Part shown: piece after piece, positions 20,451-31,582 of the stretch
How positions within the stretch are numbered: position 1 is the first letter of the stretch
How the letters are laid out: each line of letters starts with the position of its first letter
Notes under the pieces: model-generated
Databases searched by the model: none
What the model was told of the DNA's origin: nothing
The model's input: the letters and a program-made list of their open reading frames with translations, nothing else
Assembly: GCA_963575745.1 (NCBI GenBank)
Contig: CAUYUJ010012581.1
Location: 55,001-119,000 of the forward strand
DNA from: Prorocentrum cordatum
Lineage: Eukaryota > Sar > Dinophyceae > Prorocentrales > Prorocentraceae
Direction: 5' to 3'
Length of the DNA stretch: 64,000 nt
Position numbers and translations under genes: made by a program

Positions 20451-20535
20451 GGGGAAGTGAGGGTTATTGTTTGGGTGATGTCTCGCGTTGCCATAATCTA
20501 TGCTCAAGCGTCGGTTTCTCTCTGCAGAAGCGCCG

Positions 20536-21185
20536 ATGGCCCTGGCCGCCAGTGCGGCCAGGTCCCCGTTCGCGGTCCTCGCGGTGGGGCTCGCCTTGAT
20601 CAGCTGGCGCGCGGCCGAGGTCGGCTGGACGCCCGCTGGGCCTTGGCCTCCGCCGCCGCCGCCGCCGCCGCCGCCCGCGGCTGCGCTGGCTGCTGAGGGC
20701 TGGTGCCCCGAGGGCGCGCCGGCCTGGCTGGAGGCGGTCTGCCCGCCAGCGCCGGAGTGCCCGGCCTGTCTTGCTTGCGCGTGCCCGCAGGTGGAACTTC
20801 CTTGGCACTCGGAGGCGGAACTGCTGATCTGGCTCGTCGGCTCGCCGCTGCTGACGCATCTGATCGGGTACGCGCTGATATGCTGGCGAGGTCGAGGCCG
20901 TACCGCTGCGGTAAGGTATGGCGCTCCTCCCGTTCGGCGGGACAGTACGTCGCGATAGGGTACGATGGGGACGAGGTCGACCACGAGCGCGTCTTGCTCT
21001 TCCCGCTAGGTGGCGGAGTCTGGTGGATCAGAACGCCCGACGGCGACGAGTATTTTCAGGATGTGGTTTGTCAGGGCGCTAGGGACGGCCCAGTGCGCTG
21101 CAGCCTGCTGCCGGTGGACGGTTCGCTCCCGCCCGTGCGCCGCGGGCGCCAGCGTCGGCGTCTGTACCGAAATCTTGAGACCTGA
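20536..21185 (+). pseudogene. Truncated ORF1 of a DIRS-like retroelement
   Basis: The first frame (ATG 20536 to 20958) has an N-terminal hydrophobic helix (FAVLAVGLALISWRAAEVGW), a poly-Pro run, a Cys-rich middle (CPPAPECPACLACACP) and a second hydrophobic helix. A frame change near 20900 leads to RSSRSAGQYVAIGYDGDEVD and WWIRTPDGDEYFQDVVCQG. I know this layout (membrane-type start, then W-[IV]-x-TPD) from ORF1 of dinoflagellate tyrosine-recombinase retroelements. The fuller copy at 28682-30230 has RWIICTPDLSVQV at the matching point. No RT follows, so this copy is cut off. Confidence 0.6.
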
Positions 21186-22165
21186 ACCAAATAGGGAGCT
21201 GGCATATTGTCCAGTACCTAGCACAATACTTGTTCACCGAATCAGGTCGCAACTGGTTGCCTGCGCTCGTCTCGTCGGCCCAGGAAGCAGCGCGGGCAAC
21301 CTCACCCGCTTTCGCGCTATCATGCAACGGTCGAGCGAAAGCATTGCACGTCGATGCCAACCAGCGCAGAAGCGAAAAGGGATTTATGATACTTATGTGC
21401 GTGGTTGCCCCGTCGGCCGACTCGACGCCAATATCATAATATAAACCGCCATATGGTGGCAACAACGCCGTTGAGGTGCTGCGCGAGCTGTTGGCTCATT
21501 TTCGCTGGGTTATCGAGGTCGTCACCATCTTGCGCAGTAGATATGGCGCGGGTCACCGCCCCGAGGGACGCGGAGACGCCACAGCGCGCCAACAGTCTCG
21601 GGCGTTTCGCCTCTATGTCCATATCTGGAAACAGGAATAGCGATCGGCGGTCTCCTGAGCCAAAAATGGCTACTGACGGTGATGATGTTGATGGTCAGGA
21701 TGGTGTTTATGATGGTGTTGATGATGATGCGGGTTGTCAGTGATCAACAGTGGCATGCAACAAACACAAAAAACATGCTACAACACGTTACAACACGTTA
21801 CAACACGTGACAACATGTTACACCACATTCCAAACCACGATGGCGTGTTACGGCACATGCCGCCAACCAACAACTTCATTTACGATGGCTTATAACGCGC
21901 AGTAACCCACGTTACAAAACTTTACAACGCACTTACGGAAAACAAATCAAAGTTCCACAAACCTTGTTATGAGTGACACAGCGCGAAATTCCACAATGCA
22001 CGGGCCCCCAGCGCACCCCCACGGACCATTTCGGGCGCTGCATCGGGCGCACCAGGCGCGCCGGGCGTGTCCCAAATCGGCGCCCTCGCTCGAGACAAGC
22101 TCGCAAAATCGCCACACGGGCCCCCAGAGCACCTTGCTGAGATATCCTCGCAAATCGCCCTTGTC
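21186..22165. other. Stretch without a supported gene
   Basis: It includes a frame with RNWLPALVSSAQEAARATSP (21230-21439) that I cannot place, a 10-bp CAACACGTTA repeat (21768-21835) and scattered AC-rich DNA. Confidence 0.5.
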
Positions 22166-22208
22166 GGGGATCACCTGGGGGTCCCCGAGGGACCCCCAAG
22201 TGATCCCC
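22166..22208. other. 20-bp-arm hairpin, 3-nt loop
   Basis: GGGGATCACCTGGGGGTCCC, loop CGA, GGGACCCCCAAGTGATCCCC pair with one mismatch. Its function is unknown. Confidence 0.85.
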
Positions 22209-22903
22209 GCCCGCCCGATCCTCATCCTCCGTGATCTTCATTATCCTCATCCTCGCTCTCCCGATCCTCACCCGCCGCACCACCGCCACCCGCTCATTCG
22301 CACCATCGTCATCGAACACAGCCGCACGCGCTTTTTTTCTATTTGCAGAAACTCCCGATCAACCGCAGAGCGGCCGGCTAGTACGTTGACGTCCATAGGC
22401 AAATGAAGAGTGCTACAGCAATGCCGAAATAGTGATGCCACGTTGAATGGCGCATCGTCCATGAATAGCGTGTACTTCGAAATAAATGGTGGGGGGCGAG
22501 TGTCATACAGCATGTGTTGGAGGCTGCTGGATAGAAGCGCGGTGCCCCGACGGAGGCGCAGTCCAGCAACGACAAGGGTACTGAGTGCACCCTCGCCCGT
22601 CCGACCTACCCGTTCCCATCGCAGAAACGAATACTCCGCTCCCACGGGGTACATAATCGTCCCCGTTGCTCCTTCCCCTCTCCCTCCAGTTCCCCGCCCG
22701 TGAGCTCATCCTCCCCTGTTTTTTTTTCTGGATAGCGTTATTGTTTCACGCATCCCCCTCGTAGATGTTGTATTCATCCCCTCCTCCTCGTCCTCCATCT
22801 CATCATCCCTCCCAGTATCCCACATTTCCCATTTCTCCATCCCGCCATCCGTATGTCCCATATGTCCATCTCGGCATCCATCTGCCTCATCCTCAGTAGG
22901 TAG
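22209..22903. other. Stretch without a supported gene
   Basis: Pyrimidine-rich parts (22660-22890) end at CCTCAGTAGGTAG, a possible intron end before the candidate exon. Confidence 0.4.
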
Positions 22904-23042
22904 CCCGTCGGGAAGCTCTCGGCGGCTGCCATGCAGTGCGACTCGTTCGACGCGACGATCGCGCTGTTCCAGAAGCGCGGGGGGGAGGGGAGCACCATGG
23001 CGCACCTCGAGTGCGTCTTCACGATCCCTGAGATCAGGCCGC
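22904..23042 (+). CDS. Candidate exon, unknown protein
   Basis: After a long pyrimidine-rich stretch and GGTAG the frame reads PVGKLSAAAMQCDSFDATIA, then LFQKRGGEGSTMAHLECVFT and IPEIR. Codon third positions are mostly G or C and the composition is ordinary protein. The right edge is unclear: GA, GC and GT donors are all possible between 23017 and 23050. The family is not recognised. It could be a host exon or a retroelement relict. Confidence 0.35.
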
Positions 23043-23299
23043 TGACGCGTGAAAGAGGGTGGGGGTATGGGGGAGGCGAGCGCGGGGGGGCGAATGGGTG
23101 GCGACGTGCCAGGAGACTGGTCAATTGTCTTTTGTGTGTGTGTGCGGAGCGGGGGAGCCTCCTGTTGAATTGGCCAGTCGCCATTCGTCCCGGCAGTGTT
23201 CTGCCCGCACTCGTCTTGCTCAGGGAGCCCAACGGCCGCTTCGCCACGACCAAGTAGAAGAACTCGGTCGCGGAGGATGCCTGGGTCGAGACAGCTTAT

Positions 23300-23558
23300 T
23301 GCCTTGCATATGATGAGGTGGTGGTGGTGGTGGTGGCGGTGATGATGGTGATGCTGATGATGATGATGGTCATCATCAGCATCATCATGGTGGCGGTGAT
23401 GATGAAGATGATGGTGGTGTTGATGATGCGCTGTTGCTGCTGATGCTGATGACGGTGATGATGATGGCGATGGTTATGGTGATTGTGATGGTGGTGGTGA
23501 TGGTGGTAATGATTATGATGATGCTGATAATCACGATGATGACGACGATGACGCTGAC

Positions 23559-23625
<67 letters not shown>

Positions 23626-24135
23626 CTGGTGCTGGTGCTGGTGCTGGTGCTGATGGTTATGGTGATGCTGATGCTGAATACTGACAATGACGATGATGAG
23701 CATGAGGACGATACTGATGATCATGATCATGATCATAATGATTATGATGACGATGACGATGATGCTGATGATGGTGCCGATGATTATGGTTACGATGACT
23801 ATGACGATGACGATTATGATGATGCCGATGATGCTGATGATGATTATGCTTATGGTTATGATTATGATGATGATGATGCTGATGATGATGGCGATGAGGA
23901 TGAGGAGGATGAGGATGAGGATGATGATGAGGATGAGGATGAGGATCATGGTGATGATGCTGGTGATGATGGTGATTGTGATGCTGATGCTGATGCTGAT
24001 GGTGATGGTGTTGGTGATGATGATGCTGATGCTGATGCTGATGCTGATGGTGATGGTGATGATGATGCTGATGATGAAGATGATGCTGATGATGCTGATT
24101 ATGATAGTGGTGGTGATGATGATGCTGATGGCTGA
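23300..24135. repeat. (GAT)n/(GCT GAT)n microsatellite
   Basis: GATGATGCTGATGGTGAT-type units run for about 830 bp. Poly-Asp, poly-Met and poly-His frames are artefacts of this repeat. Confidence 0.95.
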
Positions 24136-24915
24136 CGCATCGTCCCATGAGACGTCTGTGGGGAAAACATGTTATGCAGCACTTTCTGGACCCTCTGCTG
24201 TCTGGCACAGATGACGCGCTCCCTTGCCTGCCCGTGCCCCCGCTCCTTCTCTTCTCCGATCCCCCCTTCTCTCCCCTCCCTCGAAGACGGAAAGGTTGCG
24301 TTAACATGCATGGTTTGAATTCCGCGCGGGTTTCTTGGATCGGCGCTGGGCCCCCATGCCGGCGCCTCCTGGTCCGATCCAAGAACTCTGCGCGGACCCT
24401 CGAACATTTCTGTTTACGTAGTTCTTTGTTCCTCGACCCCGCCCCTCCTCTCTCCTGGCCCCCATGCGCCTGAGTGGATAAGGTACGCAAGCACATGACG
24501 AAGAGGTGGAGCATGCCAATGAGGACGGGATGATGCAGAAACGAGGGAGAATGAATGGACTGAGGGAGGGAGGGAGCACGAGGGATGGGGGAGGGGATGA
24601 GGAGGAGGAGAAGGTGGAGGAGGAGGAGGAGGAAGAGTAGGAGGAGAAGAAGAAGGAGGAGGAGGAGCTAGAGGAGGACGACAAATACGACTGCGGATGT
24701 GAACGCGACGGCGGCGTCGGCGACGGCGACGAGGCCGACCCCAGACATCGGGCGTCTCGATTTTTCGAGACACGGGCTTCTCACCGCTCGACCACTTCCC
24801 CGGGACCGATTTGTTTCATCCCGAGCCGATTTTTGACGGTCCCGGGGTCGCCCAACAAAGGGTCCTGAGGGGCCGAAAATTATAAAAAAAAACTCCGTCT
24901 CGATATGTCTGTCGG
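24136..24915. other. No supported gene; (GGA)n tract inside
   Basis: A GGA-rich tract spans about 24540-24670. The rest is GC-rich without a recognisable frame. Confidence 0.5.
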
Positions 24916-25117
24916 CGGCTAGCGAGGGGAGGGGAAGTGAGAAGGGGCGGGCCTTCTCAGAAGGCTTGGAAGTCCCCCGGTCTTCTGGGAAGTTTTCTGA
25001 GCCTTCCCCGAAGCCGTAGAACACTTTTCAGAATGCCCGAGGGGATTCCGAGAAGCCCGGCCGCCTTCTGAGAGGGCCTTCTCCTCACTTCCCCCCTCGC
25101 TCGCCGCCGAGTCTGGG
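24916..25117. repeat. Inverted-repeat-rich element with CTTCTGAGAAG cores, copy 1
   Basis: The ends GCGAGGGGAGGGGAAGTGAG and CTCACTTCCCCCCTCGC are imperfect inverse copies. Inside are several near-palindromes of the type GCCTTCTCAGAAGGC. The copy at 25706-25905 has the same design. Confidence 0.65.
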
Positions 25118-25339
25118 ACGGGCGACGGCGGCAGCCGCAGCCTTCCACGGCGGCCGGCCAGGACAGCGCCGGCCACGGCGGCGGCGCCGCCGCCGGGCAG
25201 CCCTGAGCCGCCAGGGATCGGGCGCCGCCCTGTGCGGTGGAGCTGCTGGGGGCGCGCCCTCCTGCGCAGCGCCAGGGGCCTCGAAAGCGTGTTGCCCGGG
25301 CTATTTTTCCCTTCGTGTCTTGACTTGGTTTTTGGTAGT

Positions 25340-25352
25340 TTTTTTTTGGTTT

Positions 25353-25386
<34 letters not shown>

Positions 25387-25388
25387 TT

Positions 25389-25421
<33 letters not shown>

Positions 25422-25670
25422 GCGTTCTGCTTCTGGTGTCGGTCGCGGGGCGTGAGCAAAAGTGTGTGTTTGTTTGGTGTTTTCGTGGACCGTTTTCGTG
25501 TTGACTTTGTTTCGCAGCAAAGGCGGAACGTATCCATTACGAGGGAGCGCAGTAGCACAGCGAACACGAAACATGTTGTATAGCTCGAGTCTTGGCATTT
25601 GCTCTCTCTCTCTCTCTCTCTGTCTCTCTCACTTTTTCTCTTCCTCTCTCTCTCTCTCTTTCTGCGTTCT
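25340..25670. repeat. Two (CT)n tracts, each ending in TGCGTTCTGC
   Basis: CT runs at about 25355-25422 and 25598-25668 both end in TTTCTGCGTTCTGC or CTGCGTTCTGC. The two tracts look like a duplication. Confidence 0.8.
25450..25590. repeat. Dispersed repeat with TTTCGCAGCAAAGGCGGAAC
   Basis: GCGTGAGCAAAA, a GTGTTTTCGTGG block and GCAGCAAAGGCGGAACG recur in altered form at 26560-26700 (TTTCAGCAACGGCGGAACG) and in part at 51590-51910 (GGCGCGAG, AAAGCAAACCGTTG). It is likely an old dispersed repeat; I see no coding function. Confidence 0.5.
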
Positions 25671-25705
25671 GCCTAAGTAGCTCATAGAGGCCTTGTATTC
25701 GGCGG

Positions 25706-25905
25706 TGAGCCCAGGGGTGAAGTGAGAGGGGGCAGGCCTTCTCAGAGGGCGGCGCGGCTTCTTAGAAGCATTCGCGCCTTCTAAAAGGTGTCCAAAGCCT
25801 TCTCCGAAAACAGAAGTGGCTTCTCAGATTTCCAGAGGGCTTCTGAGAAGCCCCGCTGCCATCAGAGAAGAACTGTCCCCCCATCACTCCCCCCCCGGGC
25901 TCGCG
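25706..25905. repeat. Inverted-repeat-rich element with CTTCTGAGAAG cores, copy 2
   Basis: It starts GGTGAAGTGAGAGGGGGCAG and ends CATCACTCCCCCCCCGGGCTC. The inside holds GCTTCTTAGAAGC and GGGCTTCTGAGAAGCCC. With copy 1 it encloses the CT tracts. Confidence 0.65.
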
Positions 25906-26119
25906 GCCGATGTATGTCATCGGAGTACCGTCTTTCGAGTGCGGTAGCGTGCGCTAGCGTCTGGTAATCGATGAGAACGTGGCGGTTGAGCGTGGATTGG
26001 CGCTGATCAGCGCCGACACGCGTCGGTCAGCGCTGGTTCTCAAGAGCCAGCACGATGACACGGGAGGCTCCCATGAGTTGCCACAGGTCTAGGTTTCTCA
26101 GATGGGGCTGGAGGTTGTC

Positions 26120-26149
26120 GCCGCATCGCCGATGCATCGACGATTCGGC
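26120..26149. other. 30-bp near-palindrome, copy 1
   Basis: GCCGCATCGCCGATGCATCG followed by ACGATTCGGC is centred on ATGCAT. A closer palindrome of the same sequence is at 48349-48378, and both are followed by TCGATGTGGAG or GCGATGTGGAG. Confidence 0.75.
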
Positions 26150-26269
26150 GCGATGTGGAGTCCGATCTTTTCCACGCCGACAGAGCCGATGCACGGCAGA
26201 CCTCGGTTTCTCGGACTCCACCTACGAGGCTTCTAACAGAACTTGGTCCGTCCCTGCCCCCTGATGCAG

Positions 26270-27260
26270 CTTGTGCCCCCCGACTCCAGGAGGGAAGATG
26301 AGGAGGAGGGGGTGGGGGGGGGAGGAGGAGGCGAAGGGAGGAGGGTGGAGAGGGGGGGGAAGGAGGGAGGAGGAGGAGGAGTCTCCCCCTGTGGGCTTTT
26401 CTGGCGTCCGCCTCGTGCCTCCCCTCCCTGCCCGTTCCTCCCCGTTGCTGGGCGTCGGGCGCGCGCAGAACTTTGCGGGCGCGTCGGGCGCGCACTGGTC
26501 GTCGCTCGCCTCGTGGGGCATGCTCGCTCCTCGCCATGTGGTGCAGTGGTACTGACTGGGCGCGAGCTGAACGGTGATTTTGTAATTTCATGGGCAGTCT
26601 TCGTTTTATCACCGCGTATTTCAGCAACGGCGGAACGAAGACAGGACGAGGGAAACCGAAACCAGCACAAACATCGAAAATATTGCTTAGCGCGAACCCT
26701 GGATGATGGGTTGACATTTGAGGGCCGCGGTGGCGAACGGAATGGCTCGTTCTACTCTCGGCCGGCTTGTTCCGCGCTGACCTTGCCAGGAGTTCCGTCA
26801 CGATGACGTACTACGATCAAATATCCGAGGCCACATTGACGAATGCAATACCCGAAAGTAAGCGTCCGGAGCTAATGGGGCCCCAACAGCCATTGCCATA
26901 GGGGTCTGAGCTCTGATTCGCCTGCTACATAAGAGGGAACAGGGGGAGGAGAAAGAGGAGCATGGATGAGGAACCCCGGGGACCTGGCGAGGGGAACAGG
27001 GGGATCAGCACGACGATGAGAAGTGTGGTGTGGACGAGTGGGAGGAAGACTAGGAGATGAAGGAGGAAGAGGGGGAGGAGGAGGAGGAGGAGGAGGAGGA
27101 GGAGGAGGAGGAGGTGAGCAAGGGGTAAGAGTTGGAGGAGGTGGATGAGAAGGAGGAATAGGATGAGTAGGAGGAGCGGATGACAATTTTGCGGACGGGT
27201 AGGGCGGGTCACACATGTTGATTTTGATTGAGGAGGGGGGGGAGTTGGAGGAGGTGGGAG
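26270..27260. repeat. (GGA)n tracts with a plain stretch between
   Basis: GGA/GGGGA tracts lie at about 26275-26400 and 27030-27260. Between them are the second copy of the GCGGAACG repeat (26560-26700) and DNA with no supported gene. Confidence 0.8.
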
Positions 27261-27269
27261 TGAGGAGGA

Positions 27270-28010
27270 GGAGGAGGAGGATAAGGATGACGATGATGAT
27301 GGTGATGATGATGGTGCTTATGATGATTTTATGCTGATGCTGATGTTATGCTGATGCTGGTGCCGATGCCAGTGCTGGTGCTGATGCGGACGTTGTTGAT
27401 GGTCATGATGATGACGCTGATGATGATGCTGATGATGATGACGCTGATGTGTATGATGTTGGTGATCATGATGGTGATGGTGATTGCGATGATGATTTGG
27501 TGATGGTGATGCTGATGATGCCGTTGATGATGCTGATGCTGCTTCTTCGAATGATGATGCTGACGATGATGATGATGATGGTAATGTTGGTGATATTGAT
27601 GATGTTGCTGCTAATGATGATGCTGCCTACGATGATGCTGATGGTGATGATGATGCGGGCGATGCTGCTGCTGATGGGTCTGGCGATGGTGATGATGATG
27701 CTGATGTTAATGTTGATGATGCTGATGATGATGATGCTGACGATGTTGATGATGATGATGATGATGATGATGACGAGGAGGATGACGATGGTGGTGCTGA
27801 TGGTGATCGTGATGCTGATGATGGTGATGATGTTGCTGCTGATGATGGTGATGATGCTGATGCGGATGCCGATGCTGATGTTGAGGTTGACGATGTTTGA
27901 TGATGATGGTGGTGGTGATGATTGTGATGGTGATGGTGATGATGATGCTGATGCTGATGCTGATGATGATGATGATGGTGATGATGGTGATGATGAGGAG
28001 GAGGAGGACC
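27270..28010. repeat. (GAT)n/(GCTGAT)n microsatellite
   Basis: It has the same type and strand as 23300-24135 and 53400-54295. Confidence 0.95.
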
Positions 28011-28129
28011 AGGGCATGCAGTAAGATGAGGAGGAGGCGGAAAATGAGTGTGAGGAGGTTGAAGGCGACGAGTAGGAGGTTGGATATGACGAGAGGAAAG
28101 GATAATGAGGAGTGGCACCCCGAGGCACT

Positions 28130-28500
28130 GGAGGGCCGATTCTGCCGCGAGACCCGACCATTCCTTCAAGTACATCAATATGCACCAAAGAAACCAAACA
28201 AAGCTTCCAGTAGGAATTGATGATACATTATCTGAAGCGTTACCCCGTGCTTCCATGGCATTATGTATGGTGTCTTGAGGATCATGTAACACATCCTTAT
28301 GATTGCTCTGAGCATTCTTATTTTCCGCAAGCATTCCGAGTGGAATCCCATGAGATATCCTTTTTTGAGGGGAACCCCTTGGTATTATAATGATTATTGT
28401 TGGGATTCCTTGGGATCCCTTCGGCCACCTAAACAAAACGTGTTTGGTCTTTCTTCGTTGTTGTCCTCTCCCTCCCTCTCGTTCTTATCTATTTTTCGAG
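28130..28500. other. AT-rich island without a clear gene
   Basis: Base composition drops to roughly half A+T, unlike the surroundings. GGAATCCC, GGGGAACCCC and GGGATTCC motifs suggest small inverted repeats (28340-28430). A minus-strand frame is open but is not recognised. Confidence 0.45.
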
Positions 28501-28540
28501 TGTGCATTTTGTCCAGCTTGCAAAAGAAGGGCGCCACGCG

Positions 28541-28592
28541 GGAATTGTAGCGATTTCGTCCCGCAGGGATTGTGGCAATTTCGGTCCGCGGT
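28541..28592. repeat. Two units of GGGATTGTAGCAATTTCG, left copy
   Basis: CGCGGGAATTGTAGCGATTTCG and CGCAGGGATTGTGGCAATTTCG are ~26-bp direct repeats. The same pair, better preserved, is at 36667-36723, on the other side of the DIRS-like element. Confidence 0.75.
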
Positions 28593-28681
28593 CACAACGT
28601 CGTTGCTTTTATTCTCTGCACGTAGTGCTCTTGGCCCAAGAGCGCTTACCAGCCCAGCCACGTCGCCCACCGCGTCACTGG

Positions 28682-30230
28682 ATGGACTCGCTCGCGCGAG
28701 GGCTGACCAAAGTGGCCAACGCTGGTGCTTTCGCCGTGGTCACTCTGTTGGCTCCTGCGCCGACCCACACCTGCGTGTGTTCCTTCGAGGCCCCGACGGC
28801 CGACGAGAAGGTGTCGTCCATCCGGCAAAACGAGCTCGACAGATGCGGCCCCGATTGGCTGACACAGCTGGTGTGGTTCAGTTATGAATGCAAGTACTTC
28901 CGCCCCCCTGACACGGGGTTCAGCTTCGCGACCGTCTTCGCATTCGGCCACCTGGCCCTGATCGTCGGCATACTCATCGGCCTTTTGTGGAACCGCTTCC
29001 GCCGACCCCAGCCTCTGGCCCTTCCTGGCCCGCGAGAGGTTACATCAGATACCGCGCAGCCAGCTGCTGTGCAACGGGAACAGGCCCACATACACCAGCA
29101 TCACGTCGAGCCTTGAGAGGCTAATATGGTGGCTGCTGGATTTCGTTCCCTTGACGTCGCAGAGCGACACTGTCTCATCGATCTCCGACGACGAGAATGG
29201 TTTCCACTGGTATCACCTCTTCTTGCTGAAGCCAAGGCCTGTGCCAGGCCGCTGGATCATCTGCACTCCCGATTTGAGCGTGCAGGTGGCCGACCTGAAC
29301 GCCCACCGGATCATCGCCTTGGAGCGCGACGCGTCCATCCCGGGCCAGTACGCCCGCGCCGCGTACGTCTTCGACTTGCTGCAGCCCGCCGAGCTGGAGC
29401 AGGTGCGCGCACGGGCAGTGACCCTGCTGGACATCCTCGGGATCACTAGCGCTTGGGCCGCCTTGCCGGTCCAGGCCGCGTGAAGGGCGGGTGGCGGACC
29501 CCGCCTACGCTGGCTTCGACGACGAGCTGCGGACTACCACCGCCGCCGACCGCGACTCGTTCATCCAGTCGCCGGACGGCGCAGTGGCCATGGCGCTGAT
29601 CGACGACGAGTGGGTCGCCGTCGCCTCGGTCGCCCTCGACAGCCACGACGGATGGCAGTGCGATGCGTGCTGGGGCCAGTCGAGACTCACGCCCGGCGGG
29701 GGGCGCCCGGGTCAACGGCGCGCGGCTCATGCCGATGATCGGCGCTGTCTCCGCGTCCTGGATCGAGCCCGTGTCTGGCTGGCCCTTCCACGGGGAGAGG
29801 CTCGCCCCCAGGTTCGCCGCCTCGCTGCGCGGCACAGGGCGCGAGTGGATGCGGCGCCACCTGGACTTCGCGAGCATGAACGGGATCGGCTGCAAGTCTG
29901 GCTTGGCCCGCGCTCGCCGCCAGATCTCGGAGGCGATGGCCCCGCGCGCAGTGCTCTGTCCAGCTGAGTGCGTGCGATTTGGCGCATGCCGAACTCTCGG
30001 CGAGGTACTGGCGCCAGATCGAGAGTTCGGTTCGGGAGAACCCAAAGAATCCATGCACGAGTGGCATGGACATGCTGTTGTCTTCGGGAATCGACAGAGC
30101 GGCGGCGTCATCGCGACCAAGTGCCAGCGCTGGGTCAGCGCTGCGCAGCGGGACCGTGCCTGGACGATGAAGCCGGAGCGCCCGTGCGCTGAGGAGCAGG
30201 AGCGCGCCGCCAGCCGCGGCCGCGGGGCCA
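28682..30230 (+). pseudogene. ORF1 of the DIRS-like element, several frameshifts
   Basis: The first frame (ATG 28682, stop 29116) gives MDSLARGLTKVANAGAFAVV, a Cys/Glu segment and a strong membrane helix (FAFGHLALIVGILIGLLW, about 28940-28990). The next frame (29151-29483) has RWIICTPDLSVQVADL. Then come ADPAYAGFDDELR (29491-), PVSGWPFHGERLAPRF (29771-) and AELSARYWRQIESSVRENPK (29985-). These blocks occur in this order in ORF1 of related dinoflagellate elements. At least four frame changes show it is dead. Its biochemical role is unknown; a membrane-linked Gag-like role is a guess. Confidence 0.65.
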
Positions 30231-31582
30231 GCTCGGGAGGCGGCGACGGCCGCCCTGGCGCCGGGCGAGGCGCCGAGGCGGCGGCCGCGGAGGTGGCCGA
30301 GGCCGGGGGTCGGACGGCCTCCCGGCAGCGGCGGTGGCTTGCCCCCGGTTCGGGGCAGGCCGCGGGGAGTGCCTGCCCGCGCCAGACCTCGCCCGGGCGC
30401 GGGCGACGTCGTGGCCTCCGCGGCCCTTGCAGGCGACGTCGCGCTCGTCCTCGGCGCGGCGTGCGTCGGCCAGGACAGCGACAGCGCGACCCCTTCCCCG
30501 CGCCGACTGCCGGCGCGGCGGGTTCCCATCGCAGGCGCGCTTCCGTCCCGGCGGCGAAGAGAGCCAACGAGCGCTCGAGCGCCCTGAACGCGCTCAACGG
30601 CTCTTCCAAGGCTCCCGCGGTGTCATTCGCGCCCAGAGTTGTCGCGGCTTCCAGGCCCCGGCGTGACATCCTTCAGCGGCGTCGACGCCGGTGGCTCGAC
30701 GCGGCTCGCGCCCGCCTACCGCCGCGCAACGGGCCTATCTGAGATTTCAGAGGCTTTTTTTCTCTGCGTTGCTTTAAACGAATGGCGGGCGCCAGAAAAA
30801 ATGCGACGCCCGCCCGGGCCCCCGTCGGACGAACGGAGATGCGAGCGCAGTGGCGCGCGCAGTCGCGCGGTGCCCGCCGCTGGTAATGGCGCGAATGCAC
30901 GGGCGTCGTGGCGACGACGACGGTGGCGGCGACGACGACGGCGACGACGGACGTCGCGACGACGGCGGCGACAGGGCCCGGGCCCGCGGGCGAACTTGCG
31001 CCCCGATCTCGCCCCTGGAGTCCAGGGCCAGATTTTATGGGGGGGGGAACTTCTGGGCGCAATTTGCCCCGGCCGCTCCCCCGCTTTACGATTTTTTTCG
31101 CTTATTCGCAACGTCGTTTTTCCTGTTCTCCGGAATCCATCGAGCGGCGCGCCTTTACTTAAGCTGTTTTTTTTCGCTTTCATAAAGCATTTTTTTGTCG
31201 CGGTTTAGTAGGGCCGCTTCTTCGCTTTAGTAGAGCTGCTTCCTCGTTTTAGTAAAGTCCGTGGTCTGCCTTGATCAAGCTTCGCGGGCGCGGCGGCGAC
31301 GCGGGGTTAGGGCCTGGTCGGGGGGCGGGGGGGCCATTCTTATCCTGCTGGTTCATCCCGCGATGCATTTGCTCAGGTAATCAGGGTCGCGTTGTATCGG
31401 GTCGCGGCGACCCTTGGACATGCTGCCAGATGAGTTGCAGATGTTCCCTGACAGAAGATCCAGGGCGCCAGCGCACGATGTCTCGGCAATTCTGACGCGC
31501 TGCCACGGATTTCGCGCAACAGAGCGATCACTCTACTAAAAGGTTGGTTTCATCTTGCAAATAGCTCCTTCAAAGTAATCAC
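30231..31582. other. GC-rich spacer inside the DIRS-like element
   Basis: Ala/Arg/Gly-rich frames and a GACGACGGCG repeat (30905-30975) fill the left part. A 22-bp repeat (TTTAGTAGGGCCGCTTCTTC and variants) is present about 2.6 times at 31204-31260. The RT N-terminus expected here is not recognisable, so part may be foreign insertion. Confidence 0.5.

Noticed and set aside
19770-20984. 404-aa minus-strand ORF rich in His, Ile and Thr
   Set aside because: It is created by the (TATG)n microsatellite and poly-Ala/Gly codons opposite the DIRS ORF1 relict. It has no domain and no coding signal outside the repeats.
23296-24514. Long poly-Met, poly-Asp, poly-His and poly-Ile ORFs
   Set aside because: Translations of a (GAT)n/(GCT)n microsatellite in all frames. 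The same holds at 27.3-28.0 and 53.4-54.3 kb.
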